From the NCBI GenBank assembly GCA_035551475.1, contig DASZMX010000050.1:1-39532 (forward strand): a stretch of 39,532 bases of DNA, in the 5' to 3' direction. The DNA is from DASZMX01 sp035551475 (GTDB lineage Bacteria > Verrucomicrobiota > Verrucomicrobiia > Limisphaerales > Palsa-1400). Below the pieces are notes generated by a model. That model did no database searches. It had not been told where the DNA came from and saw only the letters and a list, made by a program, of their open reading frames with translations. Below, one piece after another: positions 1 to 8,107 of this stretch (its first letter is position 1; every line of letters begins with the position of its first letter). The translations under genes were made by a program, and so were the position numbers.

Positions 1-2
1 TG

Positions 3-386
3 CTTGACAGCTACGCGCTTCTCGCCTTTTTACGAGACGAACCCGGCGCCGACGCGATGCAAGTCCTGCTCGAAAAGGCCAGCCGCCGGGATGTTCCTTT
101 GCTTATGACCGAAGTGAACTACGCCGAAGTTAAATACATCACCCTGCGCCGCGGCGGCCCGGAGGCCTGGTCGGAAGTCGAAGCGTCCCTCAACACCCTC
201 CCCATCATCTTTGTTCCCACCAGCCTTTCCTTGGCCGCCGCCGCCGCCGATTTCAAGGCCCACCACCGCCTCAGCCTCGCCGACGCCTTTGCCGCCGCTC
301 TCGCCCAGGAAAAAAAAGCCGAGCTGGTCACCGGAGATCCGGAATTCAAAGCATTGGAAGAGAAGATCAAAATCAATTGGCTCTAA
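3..386 (+). CDS. PIN-domain ribonuclease toxin (VapC-like), 5' truncated
   Basis: The reading frame is already open at the window edge (LDSYALLAFL...), so the true start lies outside; an internal ATG at 57 would remove the first catalytic Asp. About 127 residues are visible. The PIN pattern is present: an N-terminal Asp in LDSYALL, an acidic residue in TEVNYAEVKY, the Asp in LSLADAFAAALA and the Asp in LVTGDPEF. Together these form the Mg-binding acidic cluster of VapC-type RNases. VapC toxins usually follow a small antitoxin gene; that gene would lie upstream and cannot be seen. The fold is confident, but the toxin role is inferred from the family. Confidence 0.8.
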   Translation, partial: LDSYALLAFLRDEPGADAMQVLLEKASRRDVPLLMTEVNYAEVKYITLRRGGPEAWSEVEASLNTLPIIFVPTSLSLAAAAADFKAHHRLSLADAFAAALAQEKKAELVTGDPEFKALEEKIKINWL

Positions 387-475
387 CTTATGAATTGGCA
401 TTCTCGTCCGCTTCGGTGACTTTGGGAGGGTGCACAGCAATCGTGGCCTCCATCCCGCATTCTTGGAGCTAGTCC

Positions 476-1270
476 TTAACTCTGAAAGATTGATTCGCGA
501 TGATAGGCTAAACACTCGGCGTCGGGTTCGGCTAACTTTTCCGGGAGTCTGATTGGACGACCCTCGAAAGGCGAAAAGCTTTGTTCCAGCAAGGGTTGTG
601 GGAAAAAGCGTCGCAATTTCTGGCTCAAAATCACGTTCAATCGTTCGTCCAGTGAGATTAACCCGGCGTCAAACGCCGCATCGTGCAAGGCAGATAGACA
701 TAGGCCATTCCGTGGATTTGTTCGTTCGTCGGCGAAGCCGGCCCACGGTTTTATATGGCTTGCCACCAGCAAGCGCGGCACATTTATTCCGCTAATGCAG
801 CAGCGAATATCGTAGGCATTGAGCACGGCTTGCCGGAAAAATTGTTGGCCGCGCCTTGCCTTGACTGTCCTTTCCATTTCGGTTGGGCCGATGGGCGCCA
901 CCAATCGCACCCGGTCCCGAGCAAGAAAATCGACCTCTGTTGCGTCGTCATTTGTGAACAGATCGTGCGTGAGTTGCTCGGTCTCTTCACGAAGCCCCGG
1001 AGCGCGCGTTTGGAATTCAGTCCATATTGCTCGGTCTTGGGCGGACGCTCCTTCCAATCCTTTGATGCCTCGCGCCCTTTGCACGGGATCTAGCGAGGCA
1101 AAGTTGCAAAGTTTCATCCCGAGACTGCTCGGTGTGCGCCCCAGCCGGTTTGCGACTTCCTGCACGATCGGGTTTTTACTATGAAAGCTTCCGAACGGCA
1201 GTTTGCAATAGACATTCAGCGCGATCAGCAAATGCTCGCGGGTCCATTTTACCGTGGGCGCCCTAGCCAT
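476..1270 (-). CDS. HNH endonuclease family protein
   Basis: 264 residues from the ATG at 1270; a TTG two codons upstream (1276) is an alternative start. The N-terminal half (KWTREHLLIALNVYCKLPFGSFH, then NRLGRTPSSLGMKLCNFASLDP) is a conserved helical region seen in HNH_2-type putative restriction endonucleases. The C-terminal nuclease core is near residues 155-205: CCISG, then ASHIKPW (His172), then NPRNGLCLSALHDAAFD (Asn188, His196). This is the metal-binding beta-beta-alpha arrangement. No methyltransferase is adjacent, so it may be an orphan nuclease acting on modified or foreign DNA. The target is not predictable from sequence. It is divergent from the next gene, with only a short spacer. 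Confidence 0.85.
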   Translation of the reverse strand: MARAPTVKWTREHLLIALNVYCKLPFGSFHSKNPIVQEVANRLGRTPSSLGMKLCNFASLDPVQRARGIKGLEGASAQDRAIWTEFQTRAPGLREETEQLTHDLFTNDDATEVDFLARDRVRLVAPIGPTEMERTVKARRGQQFFRQAVLNAYDIRCCISGINVPRLLVASHIKPWAGFADERTNPRNGLCLSALHDAAFDAGLISLDERLNVILSQKLRRFFPQPLLEQSFSPFEGRPIRLPEKLAEPDAECLAYHRESIFQS

Positions 1271-1357
1271 GCCCAAAGGATGACGAAGATAAGTGTCAAA
1301 AAGAAGCGGAAAAGACTTGTAACCTTGTTATCGCCTGGCCAGGTGTATCCGTCGATT

Positions 1358-1720
1358 ATGAAATTGGCCGCCGCGTCCGAAAATTTTTCTCCTGACCCCG
1401 CCGCCATTTTCGCGGCCGCCTTCTCTCTGTGGACAGCCAGTTGGGAGCGAGCCTCCCGGGAGCGCGCCGACCTCAGCCGGTCTTACCATGGCGTAGATCA
1501 ATTCATGCGCGAAATCATGCGGATTGCCACTCAATTTGAAACATGGGCGTGTCGCCATCTCAACTTCGAGAACCTCGGCGAATCGTGGCCTTACCTTCTC
1601 CAAAGTGAATTTGGCGCGGCTTGCCTCGACGGGATGGCCTTTCACGCCTTCGCCGCTATCGATGAGTCCCATTTTCTTCGTGTCGCACTCAGGTTAAATT
1701 TACCCCTTCGACATGACTGA
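1358..1720 (+). CDS. Conserved-looking hypothetical protein
   Basis: About 120 residues from the ATG at 1358. The frame stays open upstream to 1181, and an ATG at 1280 is possible, but that would nearly abut the divergent HNH gene. The region FMREIMRIATQFETWACRHLNFENLGESWPYLLQSEFGAACLDGM is rich in aromatic and acidic residues and looks like a real folded protein rather than a shadow frame. No signal peptide, membrane segment or catalytic motif is visible. Function unknown. The start is uncertain because no good Shine-Dalgarno sits at any candidate. Confidence 0.55.
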   Translation: MKLAAASENFSPDPAAIFAAAFSLWTASWERASRERADLSRSYHGVDQFMREIMRIATQFETWACRHLNFENLGESWPYLLQSEFGAACLDGMAFHAFAAIDESHFLRVALRLNLPLRHD

Positions 1721-1834
1721 ATCCGAGGCGTGCCGCGTCCCGGAAAAATCAATTCTAAGCATCGTTGTTTTCCGATCCGTCGAGGAATTTGAACTTTGTA
1801 ATTTGGCTGGCTTCGTTTTACTCTAAGGACGCGC

Positions 1835-3754
1835 ATGACGGAGATCGATTCCATTCGGCAGGCTTTGACCGTCGCGGCGAATCGGCAGCGCTGGCAACGG
1901 GCGCTGACGGGGCTTTGCCGGGGCTTGTTTGTGGGGGCGGCGCTGTCGGTCCTGGCGCTGGCGACTTATAAGATCACGCCGATTCCGTTTGAAATTGTCC
2001 TGGGCGCAGCGGCGGTGGGCGCGGTGGTGACGGCGGCGCTTTTTTTTCATGGCTGGCTGCAAAAACCCACGCTGGCCCAAACAGCGCGCTGGGTGGATTC
2101 CAAACAGCGCTTGCAGGAACGCCTCAGCACGGCTTGGGAGTTGTCCAACTTGCCCGCCTCTGCTCCGGTGGGTGATTCCTGGCGGGCGTTGCTCCTCGCG
2201 GATGCAGCGCGCTTTGCGCAGAGCTTCGATCCGCGCAAATTGATCCCGTTGCATCTGCCGGGCATCAGCCGCTGGGCGCTCCTCGCGCTCGCGTTGTGCG
2301 CGGGTTTGGGGTTCGTGCCGGAGCATCGCACCAAAACATTTCGCGAAAGCCAGGCCGACGCGCAAATCATCAAAGATGCCGGCCAGCAAATCGCCGCGTT
2401 GACGCGCCATTCCCTGGAGCAGCGTCCGCCCGCCTTGGAGCAAACCAAGCAGGCCCTCCAAGCCGCCGAGGAAGCGGGCGTTCGACTTGACCAGCAATCC
2501 TTCACGCGCAATGAAGCCCTGAAAGATCTCGCCAACGTGTCCGACAAACTCAAACAGCAGCTCAAAGACATCGGCGACAAAAATCCCGGCATCAAGTCCA
2601 TCGAAAAAGCCGCCCGCGAAACCGCCTCCGGCTCTAGCGCCAACGACGCTTTGCAAAAACAAATGGACGCCCTGCAAAAATCCCTCGGCAAAGCCGCCGA
2701 GAATCAGGCCGCTTTGGAAAAGCTGGGCAACGCGCTGCAGAAGGCGCAAAAAGGCATGGACGCCATGCCCAAGGGCGATTCCGCCGAGGCCAAGGCTGCG
2801 CGCGAAAAAATGGCCCAAACCCTTTCCGACATCGCCAAGCAGGGCCGGCAACTCGGCCAACCCATGCCCGACCTCGAAAAAGCCATCGCTGAATTGCAAG
2901 CCAATCAAACCGAGAATTTTCAACGCGACCTCGGCGAGGCTACCAAAGACATGGAGAAAATGCAGGACATGGCCAAGACCCTGCAACAGCTTCAGGAGCA
3001 ATCCCAGAACCAGGGCAAAGATCTTCCTGAGCAGCTCAAATACGGCCAGGCCGACGCCGCGCATCAATCGCTCCAGAAGATGATGGACCAGCTGCACTCG
3101 GGGAAAATGAGTTCCGAGGAAATGTCCAAAATGCTGGACGAAGTTTCCCGCTCCATTTCGCCCGCCACTCCCTACGCCGATGCCGGAAAGTTCCTCAAGG
3201 AAGCCAGCGACCAATTAAAGAAAGGCGACAAAGCCGGCGCTTCCCAATCCCTGGCCAAGGCCGGTGATGAACTGAAGAAAGTCATGGACCAGATGGACGA
3301 CGCCAAATCTCTCGCCGCCTCCGTGGACGCCCTGAACCGCGCCGAGGAAGCCATCGCCACCCGCCGCAATTTCGGCCAATGCAAAGGCCCGGGCGGCAAA
3401 GGGGTCGGGACCTGGACGGATGACAATTCGCAGCTTTACCCGCAGCAAAGCGCGCTGTGGGACAACACCGGCGTCAACCGTCCCGATCAGCAATCGCGCG
3501 GCCAGACCGATCGCGGCGAAGCGCAATTATCGGACAGCCTGGCGCCGACCCGGTTGCACGGCCAGATTTCCGCCGGCGGCCCCATGCCCAGCATCAGCCT
3601 CAAGGGCGTCAGCATCAAAGGCCAGAGCGGAGTTGGTTATCAGGAAGCCGTCACGGGCGCCGAGTCCGACGCCCAAAATGCGCTGAACCAGGATCAGGTT
3701 CCGCGCGCCTACCAAGGCGCCGTGCGCGATTATTTTGACGACCTGAAAAAGTAA
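1835..3754 (+). CDS. Large membrane-anchored coiled-coil protein (DUF4175-like layout)
   Basis: 639 residues, starting at an ATG with AAGGA five bases upstream (1825-1829). Two hydrophobic segments lie near residues 24-75, followed by a conserved-looking TARWVDSKQRLQERLSTAWEL stretch and a third hydrophobic segment near 145-165. The rest is a long Ala/Gln/Lys/Glu-rich alpha-helical region (about 180-500) full of QK, LQQLQEQ and MEKMQDM repeats, strongly suggestive of coiled coil. It ends in a Gly/Ser/Gln-rich tail. This layout resembles large DUF4175-like proteins found near MoxR/BatA-type gene clusters; that link is from memory and no such cluster is present here. Its last 25 bases overlap the convergent zinc-ribbon gene. 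Function unknown. Confidence 0.8.
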   Translation: MTEIDSIRQALTVAANRQRWQRALTGLCRGLFVGAALSVLALATYKITPIPFEIVLGAAAVGAVVTAALFFHGWLQKPTLAQTARWVDSKQRLQERLSTAWELSNLPASAPVGDSWRALLLADAARFAQSFDPRKLIPLHLPGISRWALLALALCAGLGFVPEHRTKTFRESQADAQIIKDAGQQIAALTRHSLEQRPPALEQTKQALQAAEEAGVRLDQQSFTRNEALKDLANVSDKLKQQLKDIGDKNPGIKSIEKAARETASGSSANDALQKQMDALQKSLGKAAENQAALEKLGNALQKAQKGMDAMPKGDSAEAKAAREKMAQTLSDIAKQGRQLGQPMPDLEKAIAELQANQTENFQRDLGEATKDMEKMQDMAKTLQQLQEQSQNQGKDLPEQLKYGQADAAHQSLQKMMDQLHSGKMSSEEMSKMLDEVSRSISPATPYADAGKFLKEASDQLKKGDKAGASQSLAKAGDELKKVMDQMDDAKSLAASVDALNRAEEAIATRRNFGQCKGPGGKGVGTWTDDNSQLYPQQSALWDNTGVNRPDQQSRGQTDRGEAQLSDSLAPTRLHGQISAGGPMPSISLKGVSIKGQSGVGYQEAVTGAESDAQNALNQDQVPRAYQGAVRDYFDDLKK

Positions 3755-4011
3755 AAGCCAAAGGCGAAAATCAGCGCCAGCAACAGCGCCACTCCCGCCC
3801 AGCGCCATTTCATCCCGTAAGGCAGCGCCCGTTTCGCGCCAAATTCCCGCTCCTTGAATTCCTCGTAGTCAAATGAATCGTCCGGGAGATCAAGGCCGCT
3901 GGCGTAGGCGTCATCCGACCAGCCGGTGTTTTCGTCCGCCCCGCAGCCCGGGCAGGCCGCCGCGCCGCGCGGCACGTCCGCGCCGCAATTGGGGCAGGAT
4001 TCGGGCGTCAT
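3730..4011 (-). CDS. Zinc-ribbon protein with C-terminal membrane anchor
   Basis: 93 residues from the ATG at 4011, which overlaps the TGA of the preceding gene by one base (TGATG), indicating translational coupling; a TTG one codon earlier is less likely. The N-terminus has two CxxC knuckles (Cys6, Cys9, Cys20, Cys23) forming a zinc ribbon. A strongly acidic linker (DLPDDSFDYEEFKE) follows, then one transmembrane helix near residues 69-90 at the extreme C-terminus. This predicts a cytosolic zinc ribbon tethered to the inner membrane. Its 3' end overlaps the convergent gene by 25 bases. Function unknown, probably linked to its operon partner. Confidence 0.8.
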   Translation of the reverse strand: MTPESCPNCGADVPRGAAACPGCGADENTGWSDDAYASGLDLPDDSFDYEEFKEREFGAKRALPYGMKWRWAGVALLLALIFAFGFYFFRSSK

Positions 4012-4772
4012 CAATGGGGGCGCGAATGGGACAATTCCCCCACAATGCCGCGCCCACCGCTGTTGCCCGACGCCAGCAGCGCCGGATCAATGCCCCACCG
4101 CGTTGCCAGCAGGGCCACTTTCTCGCAATTCGCCGCCAGCGCTTCCCGCACCAGGAAAGCGTTCACCTCCGAGCCGTATTCGAAGCACGCCAGGTCCAGT
4201 TCGCGTTCCCCCGCCGTCACGGCGCCCTGATTCCATACCGTTTCTCCGGCCCAGGCGTAGCCCCGGTAAACCTTCCCTTTTTCCAGCAGCGCCCACGCAT
4301 GATAATTGAGCGCCCGGCTGGAGCTGAAGAATTGCACCTGGCCCAATTTCCGGCTGACGTCCGTTAAAAATCGATAGCAATGATCCGCGTCTTCCGCCGG
4401 GTCGGGCAGCCCTGAGCCCACCACCAGAATCCAGCCGTTGATCGGCGGTGAGATGAAAAGCTTGTCCTCCTGCGCCTCCGCCAGCCCTTCCTCGAGGGAA
4501 CACGAAGTGGGATGATGCAGCCCCAGCGCCGCCAGCGCCGCGCCTTGATTGTTCGTCTTGACCGTCAGCCAGCGCCCCGGCGGATCAAACAACATCGGGC
4601 GATAGGCCCCGGCGAACGCCGGCTCCGCCGGCTGTTTACTGTCAAGTGAATTCCCTAGCGATTGGTTCCGCTGCCACGCGCAAAAGAGGAAGAAAACCCC
4701 CGTCCCGAGGACGATGCCGAAAGGAATCAGCATCAGCAACCAGGCAATTTCTCTGAGGCTTGCGGGACTCAT
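4011..4772 (-). CDS. Membrane-anchored hypothetical protein
   Basis: 253 residues. One N-terminal transmembrane helix (about residues 8-32, IAWLLMLIPFGIVLGTGVFFLFCAW) is followed by a soluble domain. Notable blocks are RWLTVKTNN, KLFISPPINGWILVVGSGLPDP, YHAWALLEKGKVYRGYAWAGETVWNQG and EKVALLATRWGIDP; they resemble a recurrent hypothetical family I associate with Verrucomicrobia and Planctomycetes. No catalytic motif is recognisable. Its stop is coupled (TGATG) to the zinc-ribbon gene, so the two probably act together at the membrane. Confidence 0.75.
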   Translation of the reverse strand: MSPASLREIAWLLMLIPFGIVLGTGVFFLFCAWQRNQSLGNSLDSKQPAEPAFAGAYRPMLFDPPGRWLTVKTNNQGAALAALGLHHPTSCSLEEGLAEAQEDKLFISPPINGWILVVGSGLPDPAEDADHCYRFLTDVSRKLGQVQFFSSSRALNYHAWALLEKGKVYRGYAWAGETVWNQGAVTAGERELDLACFEYGSEVNAFLVREALAANCEKVALLATRWGIDPALLASGNSGGRGIVGELSHSRPH

Positions 4773-4849
4773 TGCACCGCTAATCTACGCCTCGTTTCCC
4801 GGCATTCAATGGGGAATTTTCTCGCCCCGGCGTAGTGCCCGCCCCGTCC

Positions 4850-5776
4850 TCAAAACAACATCGCCTCGTGCGTCCACATCCAATGAATATCGGTGTAGGG
4901 CGGAGTGTCCTGCCCCCCTGAAGCAGGGCCATAGGTCACGGGCCGAATAATTCCTCGCATCATCCCGGCGATGACTTCAGACGGATCGACCCAACGATGA
5001 ATTTCGGCGTGCCCATCCGCAAACGACACTCCGGCGCCGCCATTATGATAGCATGCCGGCAAACTGTTAAAGGTTCCTGCCGTCGTCGCCGTCCACGTCA
5101 AAGGCAAATCGCCGCCATCAAAGTAACTCGCGGAAGTGTCCGGCGATTCATCGATAAAGAGAAAGTATCCGCTCGGTTTTGGCGTCGCGCCCACGGTGAG
5201 AAATTGGCGATATGCCCCGTTGAATTGATTTTTTCCGAGATACGTGTCGTCCGAACCGGAGTTCGTGCCTCCATTTCCGCAGGTGAAACATCCGGAATAA
5301 TGGCCGAAAAACCCATTCATCGCGTAGCTCCGAACCCGCGCCCCGAATCCCGCCGATCGTTGCTGCAGATTCAGATAATTGTCCTCCGGACAACGGAAAA
5401 CGGTCGTATTTCCACCTAAATACGCATTGAGCAGGGCGCGTTGGAGGAGCGCCGTATTGGTATTGTCAGAAGATACCGTCCAATCGAGAACATTGACCGC
5501 CCAGGTACGGTAGGTATGAGCATTGACTTCGGCCATGGTCGGGCTGTTTCCATAATTATTGCAGCACCGATCATTAAAATCCCCGGCATACATCAGCCAG
5601 GCCGCCGTGAGTTGGCGCGTATTCGCGAGACATTGCGCGTTTTGATTCGCTTCCTTCGCGCGGTGCGCTGCCGCTTTCACCATCAACATCGCCAGCAACG
5701 CCACCACCCCCAAAATGACGGGCAATTCCACCAAACTAAAACCGTTCCTGCGCGCGTAGGACATGGCTGTTTTCAT
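4850..5776 (-). CDS. Pseudopilin with H-x9-DG signature, copy 1
   Basis: 308 residues from the ATG at 5776 (MKTAMSYARRNGFSLVELPVIL). A type III prepilin peptidase site is present: the positive leader ends in Gly, and mature Phe1 and Glu5 are present in FSLVE. One hydrophobic helix (VILGVVALLAMLMVKAAAHRA) follows. The C-terminal part has YHNGGAGVSFADGHAEIHRW, an exact H-x9-DG motif typical of pseudopilins that are abundant in Planctomycetes and Verrucomicrobia. Several Cys residues (CCNNYG, CPEDNY, CFTCGNGG) could form disulfides. It is closely similar along its whole length to the gene at 7141-8082. An in-frame extension to 5884 is open but is duplicated non-coding DNA. Probably exported by a type II/IV pilus-like machine. 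Confidence 0.85.
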   Translation of the reverse strand: MKTAMSYARRNGFSLVELPVILGVVALLAMLMVKAAAHRAKEANQNAQCLANTRQLTAAWLMYAGDFNDRCCNNYGNSPTMAEVNAHTYRTWAVNVLDWTVSSDNTNTALLQRALLNAYLGGNTTVFRCPEDNYLNLQQRSAGFGARVRSYAMNGFFGHYSGCFTCGNGGTNSGSDDTYLGKNQFNGAYRQFLTVGATPKPSGYFLFIDESPDTSASYFDGGDLPLTWTATTAGTFNSLPACYHNGGAGVSFADGHAEIHRWVDPSEVIAGMMRGIIRPVTYGPASGGQDTPPYTDIHWMWTHEAMLF

Positions 5777-5801
5777 AATTTTTGAAGACGCAATATTGTG
5801 T

Positions 5802-5848
5802 GCTTTTCGGCGCGATATTCCAACCCTGAATACGCCCGGCGGCATCCA
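5802..5848 (-). repeat. Duplicated upstream block with relic of dsbD 3' end (copy 1)
   Basis: A 26-base block (5802-5827) is identical to 8108-8133, upstream of the second pseudopilin. Five bases further out, 5833-5848 is a 16-base exact match to 8169-8184, which in the other copy is the last codons of dsbD. The spacer between the two blocks is 5 bases here and 35 bases in the other copy. Homology stops beyond 5848. The block therefore marks the edge of a segmental duplication. Confidence 0.8.
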
Positions 5849-5891
5849 TGCGAAAGAGGGAAGCGAGCCGTTCGATTTCGACACCAGAAAT

Positions 5892-6899
5892 TTATGCTGC
5901 CACGTTTAGCGCCTGACACCGTCGGCAAAGAATCCTATTTCCAAATCTCGCGGAATGGTCTTCACAATATTTAACCACGCGGAGTTCGACGGATGCCCCG
6001 CACCCTGCGCAGCCTTGAAGTTTTTTCTGTAAATTTTGGGCTTTGGGCGCGAATTTTTGACATTCGCGGCAGAGCGATTTTCCGGCGAATCGCTCCTTAT
6101 TTATTCCACAGAAAAATGCCTCCTTCGGCGTCAGCCCACCCTGGCAATTCTCGCAGAGATGTGCGGCCGATTTCGGTTTAGCCGCGGGCGGCGTGGGGAT
6201 CGGCGAGCTGCGAACCCTCGGCGTCATTGCGCCCGCGGGCGCATGCCAGGCTGCCAATTTCGAGCCGAAATTTCGCAGCGTTTCCGGAGCTACCACTTTC
6301 AAAAGCGTCAAAGGCGATCCCTCCACTTTGCTGATCTGTTCGGTCAACTTGTCCATGCGATAAACACGAGCGTTCTTGGGAAACCGCCCGACAATGGAGC
6401 AGGTTGGAGCGACGAGTATTACGTTGTAAAATGTCACCGGCAAAGCGACGCCCAATCTTTTTGGCGCCAGGCCGCAGTTTTCAATTAGCTGCCTCAGGAC
6501 CGTGATATGCCGCTCATTTTGCTCAATCGGACAAGGAATGCCTTCCCAATGATTCGCAACCAACCGTTCCCAACCGCCATTCGCGTGCCGAACCTTTGTG
6601 CCATAATTCTTGCTCTCGACCACGTAGGCCTCAAGACACCTGCTCAAAATTAAATGATCGATCTGTGCGACCCGGTCTTTCCATTCGATACGCAAATCAT
6701 GAACAACGACCCAATTCGAGGACTCCTTTAGGTAAAAGTCTATGTGATACGCCGCCTCTTTCTCGCCGCGAATCCCGGACTGCACGCACGCAAGCTGTTT
6801 TTCTACGTTCCGACGATCGTGATCTGTCGCAGCGTTGTCTGCCGCCAGTTTCAGGCGCCGGACTGTTTCTTCAGATGAATCTTTACTCTTTAGAATCAT
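5892..6899 (-). CDS. NERD-domain nuclease-like protein with two zinc motifs
   Basis: 335 residues. The NERD (nuclease-related) domain spans about residues 40-150 and keeps the expected catalytic set: GE at 45-46, AQIDHL (Asp81) and the E-x-K of VVESKNY (Glu95, Lys97), as in archaeal Holliday-junction-resolvase-like folds. After a Pro-rich linker (about 225-243) there are two similar Cys-rich modules, CENC...C...CREC (249-280) and CAGC...C...CRRC (297-328). These are probable zinc-binding, nucleic-acid or protein contact modules. It lies between the two duplicated pseudopilins, and a 12-base perfect palindrome sits two bases before its ATG. Role unknown; NERD proteins occur in DNA processing and in defence loci. 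Confidence 0.85.
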   Translation of the reverse strand: MILKSKDSSEETVRRLKLAADNAATDHDRRNVEKQLACVQSGIRGEKEAAYHIDFYLKESSNWVVVHDLRIEWKDRVAQIDHLILSRCLEAYVVESKNYGTKVRHANGGWERLVANHWEGIPCPIEQNERHITVLRQLIENCGLAPKRLGVALPVTFYNVILVAPTCSIVGRFPKNARVYRMDKLTEQISKVEGSPLTLLKVVAPETLRNFGSKLAAWHAPAGAMTPRVRSSPIPTPPAAKPKSAAHLCENCQGGLTPKEAFFCGINKERFAGKSLCRECQKFAPKAQNLQKKLQGCAGCGASVELRVVKYCEDHSARFGNRILCRRCQALNVAA

Positions 6900-6901
6900 A
6901 G

Positions 6902-6913
6902 TTGCCGCGGCAA
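6902..6913. promoter_or_regulatory. 12-base perfect palindrome at the NERD gene start
   Basis: TTGCCGCGGCAA is a perfect palindrome two bases upstream of the NERD gene ATG (6899). It occupies the ribosome-binding position, where no ordinary Shine-Dalgarno is present. It could be an operator or a translation-blocking stem; both are inference. Confidence 0.4.
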
Positions 6914-7140
6914 TCTCGCCTAGATGGGGCGCCTCGTTGCTGGGTTGTGCGACTTCGATGCAAACACGGCAACGGGCGCTCGCCCGGCTTTAGAGTCGGA
7001 AGAATTGCCTGACAACTTGAGGATCGAAACGGCGACCATCAAGAAACCTTGTTTACTTCAGGTCAACTCATGGCTCGCTGATGGGTGCGATCACGCGACC
7101 TGCCAAGGTATGGTTGGACGTTTAATCGCCACGGTCACCC
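6914..7140. other. Non-coding spacer between NERD gene and pseudopilin copy 2
   Basis: No convincing gene, terminator or RNA is visible. A plus-strand frame from 6924 runs into the 3' part of the pseudopilin on the other strand and has no protein-like features. Confidence 0.5.
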
Positions 7141-8082
7141 TCAAAACGGCGTCCCTTCGTGAGACCACATCCAATGAATGTCCGTGTAGGGAGAGGTGTC
7201 TGGTATCGAAGTGGGTGTTCCATATGTCACGGGGCGAATGATTCCCGCCGCCCCGGACTGAATTGGGCCGGTGCCGAGAACCGTCTTATCCACCCAGCGG
7301 TGGATTTCCGCGTGGCCATCGGCGAAGGAAACTCCAGCCCCGCCGTTGTGATAGCTCGCCGGCAAGGAGGCAAATGTTCCCGGAGTCGTGGCTGTCCAAG
7401 TCGTCGGCGCGTTGCCGCTGTCAAAGTAGGGAGAAGTGTTGAAATCCGGGGCCTCGTCGATGAAAAGGAAAAATTGTTGAGGTTTCGGCGCTGCGCCCAC
7501 CGTCAGGAATTGCCGATATGGCATGTTGAATTCATTTCCTCCCAAATACGTGTTGTCTGTTCCGGTATTGGTGTTTCCCCCGGCGCAGGTTAGACATCCG
7601 GAATAATGTCCGAAATGCCCGTTCATGGTGTAGCTGCGGACGCGCGCTTGGAATTTCGCCGCTTGTTGCTGGGGGGCCAGGTAGTTGTCCTCCGGACAAC
7701 GGAAAGCCGCGGCACTGCCGCCTACGTATGCGTTGAGCGACCCATGCTGAAGCAGTGTCACATTTGTATTGTCCGATGACGTTGACCAATTAACCAGATT
7801 CAATCCCCACGTTTGGTAGGTGTGCGCGCTGACTTCCCACGAGATGGGGTTGATCCCATAATTATTGCAACAGCGGTCATTATAATCCCCGGCATACATG
7901 AGCCAGGCGGCGGTGAGCTGGCGCGTGTTGGCGAGACATTGCGCGTTTTGATTCGCGTCCTTTGCGCGATGGGCGGCGGCTTTCACCATCAAGATCGCCA
8001 GTAACGCCACCACTCCCAAAATGACGGGCAATTCGACTAAGCTAAAACCGTTCTTTCGCCCGCATGACGTGGCCGTTTTCAT
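7141..8082 (-). CDS. Pseudopilin with H-x9-DG signature, copy 2
   Basis: 313 residues from the ATG at 8082 (MKTATSCGRKNGFSLVELPVIL). It has the same architecture as the gene at 4850-5776: a cationic leader, Gly before FSLVE, one hydrophobic helix, Cys pairs (CCNNYG, CPEDNY, CLTCAGG) and the C-terminal YHNGGAGVSFADGHAEIHRW with H-x9-DG. The two proteins align almost without gaps; they differ most in the loop after SFADGHAEIHRWVD. It begins 82 bases after the dsbD stop, so it may be co-transcribed with dsbD. Because the other copy carries a dsbD relic upstream, this copy probably sits in the ancestral position. Confidence 0.85.
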   Translation of the reverse strand: MKTATSCGRKNGFSLVELPVILGVVALLAILMVKAAAHRAKDANQNAQCLANTRQLTAAWLMYAGDYNDRCCNNYGINPISWEVSAHTYQTWGLNLVNWSTSSDNTNVTLLQHGSLNAYVGGSAAAFRCPEDNYLAPQQQAAKFQARVRSYTMNGHFGHYSGCLTCAGGNTNTGTDNTYLGGNEFNMPYRQFLTVGAAPKPQQFFLFIDEAPDFNTSPYFDSGNAPTTWTATTPGTFASLPASYHNGGAGVSFADGHAEIHRWVDKTVLGTGPIQSGAAGIIRPVTYGTPTSIPDTSPYTDIHWMWSHEGTPF

Positions 8083-8107
8083 AAATTCTGGAGACGCCGC
8101 AGTGTGC

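Noticed and set aside
5777..5884. N-terminal extension of pseudopilin copy 1 (and 8083-8199 for copy 2)
   Set aside because: The extra residues would precede a normal pilin leader, and in copy 2 they run into dsbD. Their similarity is explained by duplication of non-coding DNA.
6924..7241. 105-codon plus-strand frame after the NERD gene
   Set aside because: Its last third is antisense to pseudopilin copy 2 and the rest has no protein-like pattern.
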